DNA from: JBHELB01 sp041859045
GTDB lineage: Bacteria; Hydrogenedentota; Hydrogenedentia; Hydrogenedentales; SLHB01
Direction of reading: 5' to 3'
Assembly (NCBI GenBank): GCA_041859045.1
Contig: JBHELB010000057.1
Coordinates: 62,001 to 126,000 of the forward strand
DNA: 64,000 bases
In this document: positions 44,947 to 51,841 of the stretch, one piece after another
Layout: each line of letters starts with the position of its first letter
Numbering within the stretch: the first letter of the stretch is position 1
Notes under the pieces: generated by a model
What the model was told of the DNA's origin: nothing
Database searches by the model: none
Seen by the model: the letters and a program-made list of their open reading frames with translations, nothing else
Position numbers and translations under genes: made by a program

Positions 44947-45939
44947 CTACACGATCTGGCAGGCGCGTAGGGCCTCAAGGGCATCCTCGTGGAGGAGGCG
45001 GTTTGAAGCCAGTACGCCTCGGTTGTACGCCAGAGTCCGCCCGGCGGTGAAATCGAGCGCGCGGCCCTTTAGGTCCGTGATGCGCCCGCCCGCTTCCTCA
45101 AGCACCAGCGAGCCCGCCGCCTGGTCCCAGATGCGTTCTTCATAGTCCGGGCGACTGGCGGACAGCAGACGGACCAGCAGATCGCCTTCTCCCGCGGCAA
45201 GCAGCGCGTACTTGGCTTGACTGTCCATGCCGATCGCCGGGGCTTCGATTCCCAGATGCTCAATCAAACGCCCGATGCGCCCGACGTTGGTGTGGGCCGA
45301 TTCCGCCGAGCGCAGCAACCGTGCTTCGGTCCAATTTCTGCGCGAGCTGACACGTAGCGGCTCGAAGGTGTCCGCTGTCAGGGGAGTCCACCACGTGCCC
45401 TGTCCACGCCGCGCCACCACGAGGGTGCCAGGTCCGCCCGGCTCCGCCGTGCGTGCACCGGTGAGATTTGGACATCCGAGTACAGCCAGCTCAACCTGAC
45501 CGTCCTGAATGAGCGCCAGCGCTACGGCATACTGAGCCCCACGCAGAAAACCCTTGGTTCCATCGATGGGGTCTAGGGTCCAGAACCGCAGGCCTGGTTC
45601 GCCCGCGCCCCTGTCGATCCAGTTCCGGACGGTGTCCGGAGCGGCGTCGCCCATGCGAGTGTTCACGTATTCGCGCACCCGCTCGAACAGTTCCCCGTTG
45701 TCCTCGAGCGCGAGGGCTCCCGAATCTTCTTCCGCCACAAGAACGGCGTCGGGAAAGGCGGCTTCGAGCCGAGCCCCGACGACCGCCTGTGCCGCGAAAT
45801 CGGCCACCGTTACCGGGCTGTTGTCGCCCTTGGTCAAGGCGGACGGCGCCCAGTCGCGTTGAATGCTGGCTGCCAACCCCGCCGCTTCACGTACCGCCGC
45901 TAGCGCGAACGCCACTTCTGGGTCATGAGTATCGAACAT
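44947..45939 (-). CDS. cysQ: 3'(2'),5'-bisphosphate nucleotidase (CysQ/HAL2-like)
   Basis: A 330-residue inositol-monophosphatase-superfamily enzyme. Metal-site motifs are VAEEDSG, FWTLDPIDGTKGFLRG and the C-terminal RIWDQAAGSLVLEEAGG. This subset removes the 3'-phosphate of PAP/PAPS formed in sulfate assimilation; the length and insertion pattern look HAL2-like. ATG 45939 has AAGGGAAA upstream; the longer frame to 45981 lacks one. It fits with the sulfate importer at 22186-25999, though the two are not linked. Divergent from mntP. Confidence 0.82.
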   Translation of the reverse strand: MFDTHDPEVAFALAAVREAAGLAASIQRDWAPSALTKGDNSPVTVADFAAQAVVGARLEAAFPDAVLVAEEDSGALALEDNGELFERVREYVNTRMGDAAPDTVRNWIDRGAGEPGLRFWTLDPIDGTKGFLRGAQYAVALALIQDGQVELAVLGCPNLTGARTAEPGGPGTLVVARRGQGTWWTPLTADTFEPLRVSSRRNWTEARLLRSAESAHTNVGRIGRLIEHLGIEAPAIGMDSQAKYALLAAGEGDLLVRLLSASRPDYEERIWDQAAGSLVLEEAGGRITDLKGRALDFTAGRTLAYNRGVLASNRLLHEDALEALRACQIV

Positions 45940-45974
45940 GGGTTTCCCTTTTTTCCGAGAGTCACTTATCGTAT

Positions 45975-46003
45975 TTGCCAACGGTTCTCCATTCGCGTAC
46001 GAT
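45975..46003 (+). promoter_or_regulatory. mntP promoter
   Basis: TTGCCA (45975-45980), 17-nt spacer, TACGAT (45998-46003). The 8-mer TATTTGCC (45972-45979) is the exact complement of GGCAAATA at 46024-46031 just before the ATG; this may be an operator pair. The leader is too short for a yybP-type manganese riboswitch. Confidence 0.45.
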
Positions 46004-46034
46004 ACCGCCTTTCCCCAAACTTAGGCAAATATTC

Positions 46035-46604
46035 ATGAGCATCAATTCAACCTATATTCTCGGTATCGCCGTGGGATTGGCCATGGACGCCTGCGCGGTG
46101 GCCATCGCAACCAGCGTTATGTTGCGCGAGGTTTCCCCGCGCCAGGTGTTTCGGTTTGGTTGGCATTTTGGCCTTTTTCAGGCCATGATGCCCGTCCTGG
46201 GGTGGTTCGCCGGTAAGACGGTGGCCAGCCACATCGCTCAGTGGGATCATTGGGTCGCTTTTCTCCTGCTCAGCGGGATTGGCATCAAGGCGATCGTCGA
46301 GGCGTTGCGCGGCGATGACGACGCGAACAACGAGCGCAGCGATCCCACAAAAGGTATGAAGATGGTCGCCCTGTCCATCGCCACAAGCATCGATGCTTGC
46401 GCCGTTGGACTCAGCTTCGCCATGCTCCACGTCTCCATCTGGTATCCCGCCGCGGTCATCGGTGTGGTCACTGGCGCGCTCACCACCCTTTGCATGGTCT
46501 TTGGCGCCCGTATCGGGGCCCGCTTTGGCCAGCGGATGGAGATTGTCGGCGGTCTTGTGCTCGTGGGTATAGGCGTTAAGATTCTCCTGTCGCACACAGC
46601 CTGA
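46035..46604 (+). CDS. mntP: Manganese efflux pump MntP
   Basis: A 189-residue inner-membrane protein with six helices in two repeats, MDACAVAIATSVMLRE and TSIDACAVGLSFAML, each with the conserved D-A-x-A-V motif of the MntP (DUF204) family, which exports Mn2+. The length is that of the family. ATG 46035 has a poor ribosome site. Its stop is 64 nt before the LRAT-like gene start. The promoter at 45975 is close enough to give a leader of about 25 nt. Confidence 0.93.
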   Translation: MSINSTYILGIAVGLAMDACAVAIATSVMLREVSPRQVFRFGWHFGLFQAMMPVLGWFAGKTVASHIAQWDHWVAFLLLSGIGIKAIVEALRGDDDANNERSDPTKGMKMVALSIATSIDACAVGLSFAMLHVSIWYPAAVIGVVTGALTTLCMVFGARIGARFGQRMEIVGGLVLVGIGVKILLSHTA

Positions 46605-46623
46605 TGCGATGCAATACGTCCCG

Positions 46624-46653
46624 TTGCGCGATCTTTGCGCGGCGTCGTACACT
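46624..46653 (+). promoter_or_regulatory. Promoter of the LRAT-like gene
   Basis: TTGCGC (46624-46629), 18-nt spacer, TACACT (46648-46653), 15 nt before ATG 46669. Confidence 0.5.
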
Positions 46654-46668
46654 AGGGACGGAGGCGCT

Positions 46669-47100
46669 ATGGCACGAGGCGATCACCTCAGAGTTCGCAG
46701 ACAAGGCTACTGGCACCACGGAATCGACTGTGGTGACGGGACGGTCGTGCACTTCAGCGGCGAGCCCAAGCGCCTCGAGCACGCGATGGTGTGCCGCGCG
46801 ACGATGGAAGAGTTCCGGCGAGACGGGGAGATCGAAACGGTAGTCTACAGCGAGCCCTTCGATCCCGAGGCGGTGGTGAGACGGGCCGAGAGCCGCCTCG
46901 GCGAACAGGGATACGATCCCTTCCATAACAACTGCGAACATTTCGCCCACTGGTGCATCACCGGCGTTGGCCGAAGCTATCAAGTGCGGCGGATACTCCT
47001 GGGGGCCGCGACCGTGGTCGCCGCCACCGGAGCCCTGGTCCTCTATGCCGCGTCTCCACTGTTCCGGCGTGCGCTGCGCAAAATGATCGCGCGGCGTTAG
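46669..47100 (+). CDS. LRAT-domain (NC-type) protein with membrane tail
   Basis: A 143-residue protein of the lecithin:retinol acyltransferase-like NlpC/P60 branch (PF04970). GDHLRVRRQGYWHHGID gives the first catalytic histidine(s), VVHFSG another, and NNCEHFAHWC the NCEHF nucleophile cysteine. A C-terminal helix (RRILLGAATVVAATGALVLY) would anchor it. Animal relatives act as thiol acyltransferases or phospholipases; bacterial ones are mostly uncharacterised. I prefer ATG 46669 (GGAGG and promoter directly upstream) to ATG 46609, which would put the promoter in the coding region. The 67-bp element follows. Confidence 0.78.
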   Translation: MARGDHLRVRRQGYWHHGIDCGDGTVVHFSGEPKRLEHAMVCRATMEEFRRDGEIETVVYSEPFDPEAVVRRAESRLGEQGYDPFHNNCEHFAHWCITGVGRSYQVRRILLGAATVVAATGALVLYAASPLFRRALRKMIARR

Positions 47101-47133
47101 AGCGTTTTAAGCAAGAGCGTAGCCATCTGGAAT

Positions 47134-47200
47134 TACGCATTTTCAAAATGGCGTGGTATAGACCAGGAGAACGAGGCCACGCCATTTTCAAAAATGCGTT
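47134..47200. repeat. 67-bp inverted-repeat element, copy B
   Basis: Arms CGCATTTTCAAAATGGCGTGG (47136-47156, 21 nt) and its near complement at 47177-47198 flank a 20-nt loop. It aligns with copy A (34191-34257) over the whole length when one copy is reversed, including the loop (AGACC near its start, GCCAC at its end). It lies between convergent genes and touches the stop codon of the methyltransferase gene. Confidence 0.7.
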
Positions 47201-48416
47201 AGCGGCGCTCAAACACCGCGATGGCCTCGATGTGCGGCGTATGAGGAAAAAGATCAACTGCACTCAGCGTGCGCAACGCGTAGTGCTCGTTCAGCAGCGG
47301 AAGTTCCTGTTTTGCCAGCACCTCAGGCTTGCACGCGACGTAAAGCAGGTGCTGTGGCGCCAATTCGATCAAGCGCTTCAACGCTTTCGGGTGAAGTCCT
47401 GCGCGCGGCGGATCGACGATCACCGCGGCATCCTTCCACGGCGTGCCTGCCGTTTGTTCGTCACGCAGGTAGTCCTCCACCGGTTGCGTGAAGAACGAGA
47501 CGTTCTCGACGCCGTTTGCGGCGGCATTGCAGCGCCCGTCGTCTGTGGCCGAAGCCACACACTCCACCGAAATGATTTCTTCCGCAAGGTCCGCGACGCT
47601 CAGCGCGATTCCGCCGCCGCCGCCGTAGAGATCGTAGAGCCGCGTCGGACGCAGTTCGGTGACCCATTCACGCAGACGGCCATAGAGCACTTCCGCGCCC
47701 AAGGTGTTGGTTTGAAAGAAACTAAACGGTGACAGTCGGAATTCCAGGCGGCGCGCGGTCGTTTCCGTGGGAATTTCGAGCGCCTCATGAATTACGGGCG
47801 CGCCCTCGAGTACGGTCACGGAATCCGCAAAGGCTCCGTCGGCCGCGCTGTTCGATACGGCGTGCTGGATGCTTGCGCCGGGCCACGCACCGCGCACCGC
47901 CTCGGCAAAACCCGAGGTGTCGAATGTTTCATCGCGTGTGGCCAGCACAACCATGCGTTCACCGGTGCGTTCACCGTTGCGGATAAGCAGCGCTTTGAGA
48001 AGGCCCGTTTTACGGCGCGAATCGAACGCGGGCAACCCTGTGGCTGCGACCCACGCGCGCACGGCGTCGATCAGTGGGCCGATACCTTCCTGCGCGATGA
48101 GGCACTCGTGCACCTCGAGCGGGGCAAACCAGCGGCCTTTCTGCTTGAATCCCAGGACCGTTTCGCGCGGAAATCCTTTGGGCGGGGGCGTGTCGTAATA
48201 CTTTCCGCCGAAAGACAGGTCGACTTTGTTCCGGTAGTTCCAAAGTACGGGAGAGGGATCGATCGGAATGGAGCCGGTCCAATAGGGTTCAAATAGTGAG
48301 GCCAAGTGCGCTTGTTTGAGGGTGAGTTGCTCGGCGTAAGGGACATCCTGGCGCAGGCAGCCGCCACACGCGCCAAAATGCCGACACAAGCGCCCGTTGG
48401 GCGTGGATACCGTCAT
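47199..48416 (-). CDS. RNA uracil-5 methyltransferase (TrmA/RlmD family)
   Basis: A 405-residue SAM enzyme that forms 5-methyluridine in rRNA or tRNA. An N-terminal CRHFGACGGC plus later HECLIAQ offers the cysteines of a 4Fe-4S cluster. The methyltransferase domain has FFQTN, LYDLYGGGGGIALS (motif I) and IVDPPRAGL. The catalytic cysteine motif reads YVACKPEVLAKQ where CNPxTLxRD is the norm; Cys is retained but the Asn becomes Lys. No TRAM domain is seen. Which RNA it modifies (U747, U1939 or tRNA U54) cannot be told. It may be the last gene of the DUF4097-sigma operon. Confidence 0.88.
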   Translation of the reverse strand: MTVSTPNGRLCRHFGACGGCLRQDVPYAEQLTLKQAHLASLFEPYWTGSIPIDPSPVLWNYRNKVDLSFGGKYYDTPPPKGFPRETVLGFKQKGRWFAPLEVHECLIAQEGIGPLIDAVRAWVAATGLPAFDSRRKTGLLKALLIRNGERTGERMVVLATRDETFDTSGFAEAVRGAWPGASIQHAVSNSAADGAFADSVTVLEGAPVIHEALEIPTETTARRLEFRLSPFSFFQTNTLGAEVLYGRLREWVTELRPTRLYDLYGGGGGIALSVADLAEEIISVECVASATDDGRCNAAANGVENVSFFTQPVEDYLRDEQTAGTPWKDAAVIVDPPRAGLHPKALKRLIELAPQHLLYVACKPEVLAKQELPLLNEHYALRTLSAVDLFPHTPHIEAIAVFERR

Positions 48417-48434
48417 GCGTAGCGTTCCCCTGGG

Positions 48435-48830
48435 TTACCGGCGCGCGTGCTGCCGGGTAAAGGAGGGCAGGGCCGCCGCTGAGCCAAGCAGCAGAACAAT
48501 TCCCAGGGTGAGACTGGCTGAAAGCAAGCCTGTCGCGCCTGCGCCTTCCGTTAGTGACTGAAGATAGGAAGGCAGCGACGTGAATCTGCCCGGCGCCCAG
48601 GTCTCGGGCGAGCCCAGCCACGCGCCGCCCGCAACCGCCGCGAGTAAGAGCGCGGTCAGGAGTCCCGATGCGGCGACGATAAGCCGAAAGCGCTTCTGCT
48701 CTTCCCGCAATAGCGCGGCGGCGCGCACCCGGCGTTGCACCCTTACGGCAAACCCGCTAGGGACCTCTCTGAACGGTTCATCGCGCAGCAGATGTTCGAT
48801 GCGCGTATCGAGTTCATGCTCAGACGTCAT
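48435..48830 (-). CDS. Putative anti-sigma membrane protein
   Basis: A 131-residue inner-membrane protein. The first 45 residues (EHELDTRIEHLLRDEPFREVPSGFA then basic RVQRRVRAAALLREEQ) would be cytoplasmic; two hydrophobic helices follow (VAASGLLTALLLAAVAG and LLSASLTLGIVLLLGSAAAL). It carries no zinc HxxxCxxC motif. Its start overlaps the stop of the ECF sigma gene (ATGA), the usual order for a cognate anti-sigma. Function is inferred from context alone. Confidence 0.6.
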   Translation of the reverse strand: MTSEHELDTRIEHLLRDEPFREVPSGFAVRVQRRVRAAALLREEQKRFRLIVAASGLLTALLLAAVAGGAWLGSPETWAPGRFTSLPSYLQSLTEGAGATGLLSASLTLGIVLLLGSAAALPSFTRQHARR

Positions 48831-49420
48831 GTTATACCCAACTCCTTTTCCACAAGGGCGCGCAGTTGCAGCCGGGCCCGGTGCAGCCATGTTTTCAGCG
48901 TCCCCATCGGCACTTCCATCACTTCCGCGATTTGCTCGTAGGGGATTTCGTTCAAGTAATACAGCGTGACGGCCTTGGCGTAATTCGGCGGTAACTGAGT
49001 GACGGCGCGCCGAATCGCTTCCGCCTCGTCATTGGACGCTCCAGGCGCTTCCTGGGTTTCGGCGCTGTCATGCCAGGGCTGCAACTCGACCTCGGCGCGA
49101 CGTTTGCGGCGGTCGAGTTCGGAGAGACAAACGCTGCACGTTACCCGGTACAGCCACGTTGAAAATGAGCACGCGCCTCGAAATCCGCCAAGCAGGCGAA
49201 AGGCCTTGAGAAAGGCTTCCTGCGCCATGTCGTCTGCCGCGGCGGGATTGCGCATGAATCGGTAAGCAAGGTTATAGACCACTCGCTGATGGCGGAGAAC
49301 AAGTTGGGAGAATGCGTCGGTATCGCCGGTTTTGGCCTTGGCCACGAGGGCCGCGTCGGGGTCATCGCGCACGGCGCGGCTTTCGACAGGCAACCCAAGG
49401 GATAACTCGGCTGTGCTCAC
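48827..49420 (-). CDS. ECF-type RNA polymerase sigma factor
   Basis: A 197-residue sigma-70 family factor of the extracytoplasmic-function type. Region 2 has DAFSQLVLRHQRVVYNLAYRF, then DDMAQEAFLKAFRLLGGF and FSTWLYRV; region 4 has LPPNYAKAVTLYYLNEIPYEQIAEVM and MGTLKTWLHRARLQLR. The GTG at 49420 has GAGGGA 6 nt upstream and overlaps the stop of the DUF4097 gene (GTGA); TTG 49441 is less likely. It should direct RNA polymerase to a small regulon after an envelope signal. The downstream overlapping membrane gene is its likely anti-sigma. Confidence 0.9.
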   Translation of the reverse strand: MSTAELSLGLPVESRAVRDDPDAALVAKAKTGDTDAFSQLVLRHQRVVYNLAYRFMRNPAAADDMAQEAFLKAFRLLGGFRGACSFSTWLYRVTCSVCLSELDRRKRRAEVELQPWHDSAETQEAPGASNDEAEAIRRAVTQLPPNYAKAVTLYYLNEIPYEQIAEVMEVPMGTLKTWLHRARLQLRALVEKELGIT

Positions 49421-50334
49421 GACGAGTCCCTCGCGATCCAAAGATTGCCATTGGTGGATTCCATGTTGATGGACGTATCGCCCTTGCCGATAAAGCCATG
49501 CAGTTGGCCGTTGAGTTCAGGCATGCCCGCCGTGTCCAGGGGAAAATCCGAACGCACATTGCCGTTCTCGGCAATCGCATCCACCCGGCCCGCACAGCCG
49601 TCTTTCATGACCAATGTAATGCCGCCGTTGCGCGTCTTCAACTCCGCGCCTTTAACCGCGGGATCGAGCATACGGGCGACAATCACCCCGTTAATGGTTT
49701 CGGCGCGCAGGGTACCGCCCAGTATGTGGGCGTAGATGTTGCCATTGACCGCCGTGAGGTTCGCGCCGGCGGGGGCGTCGATCACGCGGATGCGGCCGTT
49801 GACGGTCTCCGCCAGCACTTCGCCGCCGGGGCGATCCACCTCGATGCTTGCGTTGAGTCCACGAATGCTGACGCCGCCGACTTTCCCCGAGACCGCGACA
49901 TCGCCATTGGCACTCTCAACTCCGACGCTGGCGCCCTCCGGAATGAGCACGGAGTAGTCGGCATAGAGCAAGAAGCCGTAGGGGCGGTCCAGCGACTCTG
50001 TTGTCACGTCCAGCGCATCGTCCTGTCGCTCGACGGCGACGAGTTTGGAGAGATACTGATCGAGGGCGGCGGGATCTGTCCCGCGCCGGGCATAGGCGCG
50101 TAGCGTGACCGAACCGCGAATTCCCGGGCCGGAATGGGTGCGAATTCGAACAGATCCATCGCTTTGGTGGATGCGCAGCAGTTTTGCCGCGTCGGCTTCG
50201 AGTGGTTTCACGACGCTACGGTCAGGTCGTCCCGCCACGGGCGGCAAATGCGGGGCCACCACCGCGATGCTGAATGCGGTGAACGCAAGGACGATAAGGG
50301 CCGACACGGCCATGCTTTGGAGGAAACGTGCCAT
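49417..50334 (-). CDS. DUF4097 beta-helix-like exported protein
   Basis: A 305-residue exported protein with a signal peptide or anchor (residues 7-25). The mature part is a run of short parallel-beta repeats: SVGVESANGDVAVSG, GVSIRGLNASIEVD, VLAETVNGRIRVID, NLTAVNGNIYAHI and so on, each with the 'N/L-G-x-I' turn of the DUF4097 (putative adhesin) family. These genes often sit with ECF sigma and anti-sigma genes. The ATG at 50334 has a weak ribosome site (AAGG); TTG 50373 is an alternative. First gene of a coupled operon. Confidence 0.82.
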   Translation of the reverse strand: MARFLQSMAVSALIVLAFTAFSIAVVAPHLPPVAGRPDRSVVKPLEADAAKLLRIHQSDGSVRIRTHSGPGIRGSVTLRAYARRGTDPAALDQYLSKLVAVERQDDALDVTTESLDRPYGFLLYADYSVLIPEGASVGVESANGDVAVSGKVGGVSIRGLNASIEVDRPGGEVLAETVNGRIRVIDAPAGANLTAVNGNIYAHILGGTLRAETINGVIVARMLDPAVKGAELKTRNGGITLVMKDGCAGRVDAIAENGNVRSDFPLDTAGMPELNGQLHGFIGKGDTSINMESTNGNLWIARDSS

Positions 50335-50422
50335 ATGTTTTTGGACCTTAGTGGAATCAAAAAAGTTTCGCAAGAGTGCGAAAATGAAACCAACCGTCCC
50401 TCGGGCGGGTCGAAAAGGCGCT

Positions 50423-50821
50423 ATGCACGTTCTATTTTATACCGCATTATTCCTGATTACCGTGCTACTCCTCGCCAGAGGCGTGGGGCGGGCGCTTGGG
50501 CGCGCGGTGCAGGCGCACCGGCTCAGGGTCCAATGGATTCAGGCGCTGGAGCAAAGCGATTTGCCTCGCGTGGAGTCGGTAAAAGAAGAATGGAAGCGGC
50601 TGACGGGCGTGCAGGCGGAGTCGCTTCGCTACGGCGTGGTGGGCGCATGCCTGCTGCTGGCCGGGGGCATACTCCTGGGGGCCGGGCTGTATGTTCGGTT
50701 TGGGACGCTGGCCGTTGGGGCTTATGTTGGAGGAACAATGACCTTGGCCGCTGGGGTTGTGTGCTTTGCCGTGGGTATAGTTGGCCGCGCCCTGATGCGT
50801 CCACCCGATCCCGAGGCGTAG
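50423..50821 (+). CDS. Small polytopic membrane protein
   Basis: A 132-residue protein with three hydrophobic helices: residues 3-22, then VGACLLLAGGILLGAGLYV and AYVGGTMTLAAGVVCFAVGIV, with a basic cytoplasmic loop (AHRLRVQWIQALEQ, then VKEEWKRLTG) between helices 1 and 2. No family is recognised. AAAGG precedes ATG 50423; ATG 50384 in frame is also possible. It is divergent from the DUF4097 gene and converges with the methyltransferase, leaving a gap of 7 nt. Confidence 0.6.
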   Translation: MHVLFYTALFLITVLLLARGVGRALGRAVQAHRLRVQWIQALEQSDLPRVESVKEEWKRLTGVQAESLRYGVVGACLLLAGGILLGAGLYVRFGTLAVGAYVGGTMTLAAGVVCFAVGIVGRALMRPPDPEA

Positions 50822-50828
50822 TGCTTCG

Positions 50829-51761
50829 TTAGGTGGCTTCGCTAGACTTTTTGTCGGCAACCGCGTGGATTACAAAGGCGCCCGCAAAGGGGTAGATGTA
50901 GCGGCCGCCCGAGAGTCTGTGTAACAGATAGCCCGGCAGCTTCACCCCGTGAATAAGCCAGGCGCCTAGAGCGGATTTGGCCGAGTATGGACGCGCCACT
51001 TCAAGACGGATATCTTTGTAGCCCAGTTCCGTCAAGTAGCGAGTAAGTGTCTTCGGCGAAAAGTCGAAAAGATGGCGTGGAGCCTCAAAACAGATGGGCA
51101 GGAAAGGTATCCAGCGCTTCAGGCGAATATACGCGGCAATATATGGAACCTGGACCATCAATAGTCCACCAGGGGCCAGCCAATTCGTGAAGCGCTGAAG
51201 AACGGCGCGCGGATCTTTCACGTGCTCGAGCACTGCGATAGCCACCAGGCAATCCATACTCGACGGAGCGACAACCGCGTCTTCCACTCCGGATATCTGG
51301 ATGTCGGCGGTCGGAGTCTGTCTGCGGGCATAGGCGGCGGCGGTCGGGTTAAGCTCAAGTGCGTGTAGCTGCCACGGCTGTTGGGAAAGCGTCTTGAGCA
51401 GTCGCCCAAAACCACATCCAACCTCGAGCAGTCGCCCGCCCTTCGGGCGACGGTGTGCAATTAGGCGGCTAAGGTGAGGTTCAATGCGTCCTAGCGAACG
51501 AGAGGCTACTTCCTGCGGGCTGTCGTCGGAATACATCCCCTCATAAAAACGCGGGAGTTCCTCGCGTGTGGGCTGGGGATTGATATACACCAAGTGGCAA
51601 CGGGCACACTCACGAATTTGGAAGGAGAGTTCCTGACCAAGCTCGTGGTATTCAGAAGCGGCGCAGAGATTGCACGTTACGTCTTCGGTCTGTAGCGGAC
51701 CGAAAGCGTGTTTTATCGTCGTGAAGAACGACCCCTTGACCTCTGCTCCAGGTTTTTCCAA
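50829..51761 (-). CDS. SAM methyltransferase with N-terminal zinc site
   Basis: A 310-residue protein. Residues 30-75 carry CNLC and CARC, spaced as in the zinc knuckle of sugar C-methyltransferases, followed by LVYINPQPTREELPRFYEGMY. A class I methyltransferase domain (about 95-220) follows: RLLEVGCGFGRLLKTLSQ, then VAIAVLEHVKDPRAVLQRF, GGLLMVQVPY. The tail FSPKTLTRYLTELGYKDIRLE matches the same family. Likely acts on a nucleotide sugar or lipid precursor. The TTG start has AGGA 9 nt upstream and a promoter at 51797-51825. Confidence 0.8.
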   Translation of the reverse strand: MEKPGAEVKGSFFTTIKHAFGPLQTEDVTCNLCAASEYHELGQELSFQIRECARCHLVYINPQPTREELPRFYEGMYSDDSPQEVASRSLGRIEPHLSRLIAHRRPKGGRLLEVGCGFGRLLKTLSQQPWQLHALELNPTAAAYARRQTPTADIQISGVEDAVVAPSSMDCLVAIAVLEHVKDPRAVLQRFTNWLAPGGLLMVQVPYIAAYIRLKRWIPFLPICFEAPRHLFDFSPKTLTRYLTELGYKDIRLEVARPYSAKSALGAWLIHGVKLPGYLLHRLSGGRYIYPFAGAFVIHAVADKKSSEAT

Positions 51762-51796
51762 CGTTTTTTCCTACTCGCTAGGTTAATGACGTGCGC

Positions 51797-51825
51797 ATTA
51801 TAGTCACTTCGAGAAAGCGGGGCAA
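51797..51825 (-). promoter_or_regulatory. Promoter of the zinc-site methyltransferase gene
   Basis: On the minus strand TTGCCC (51820-51825), 17-nt spacer, perfect TATAAT (51797-51802), about 36 nt before the TTG start. Confidence 0.6.
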
Positions 51826-51841
51826 CGTGGGAATGGTGGGG

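Noticed and set aside
45960..46034. yybP-ykoY manganese riboswitch before mntP
   Set aside because: The leader from the predicted promoter is about 25 nt and the whole gap is 95 nt, too short for the aptamer, and no matching helices are seen.
51762..51841. Frameshifted radical-domain remnant after the NrdD-like gene
   Set aside because: Reading through the stop in the same frame shows no cysteines, no RVxGY motif and early stops; the gap instead holds a clear promoter for the next gene.
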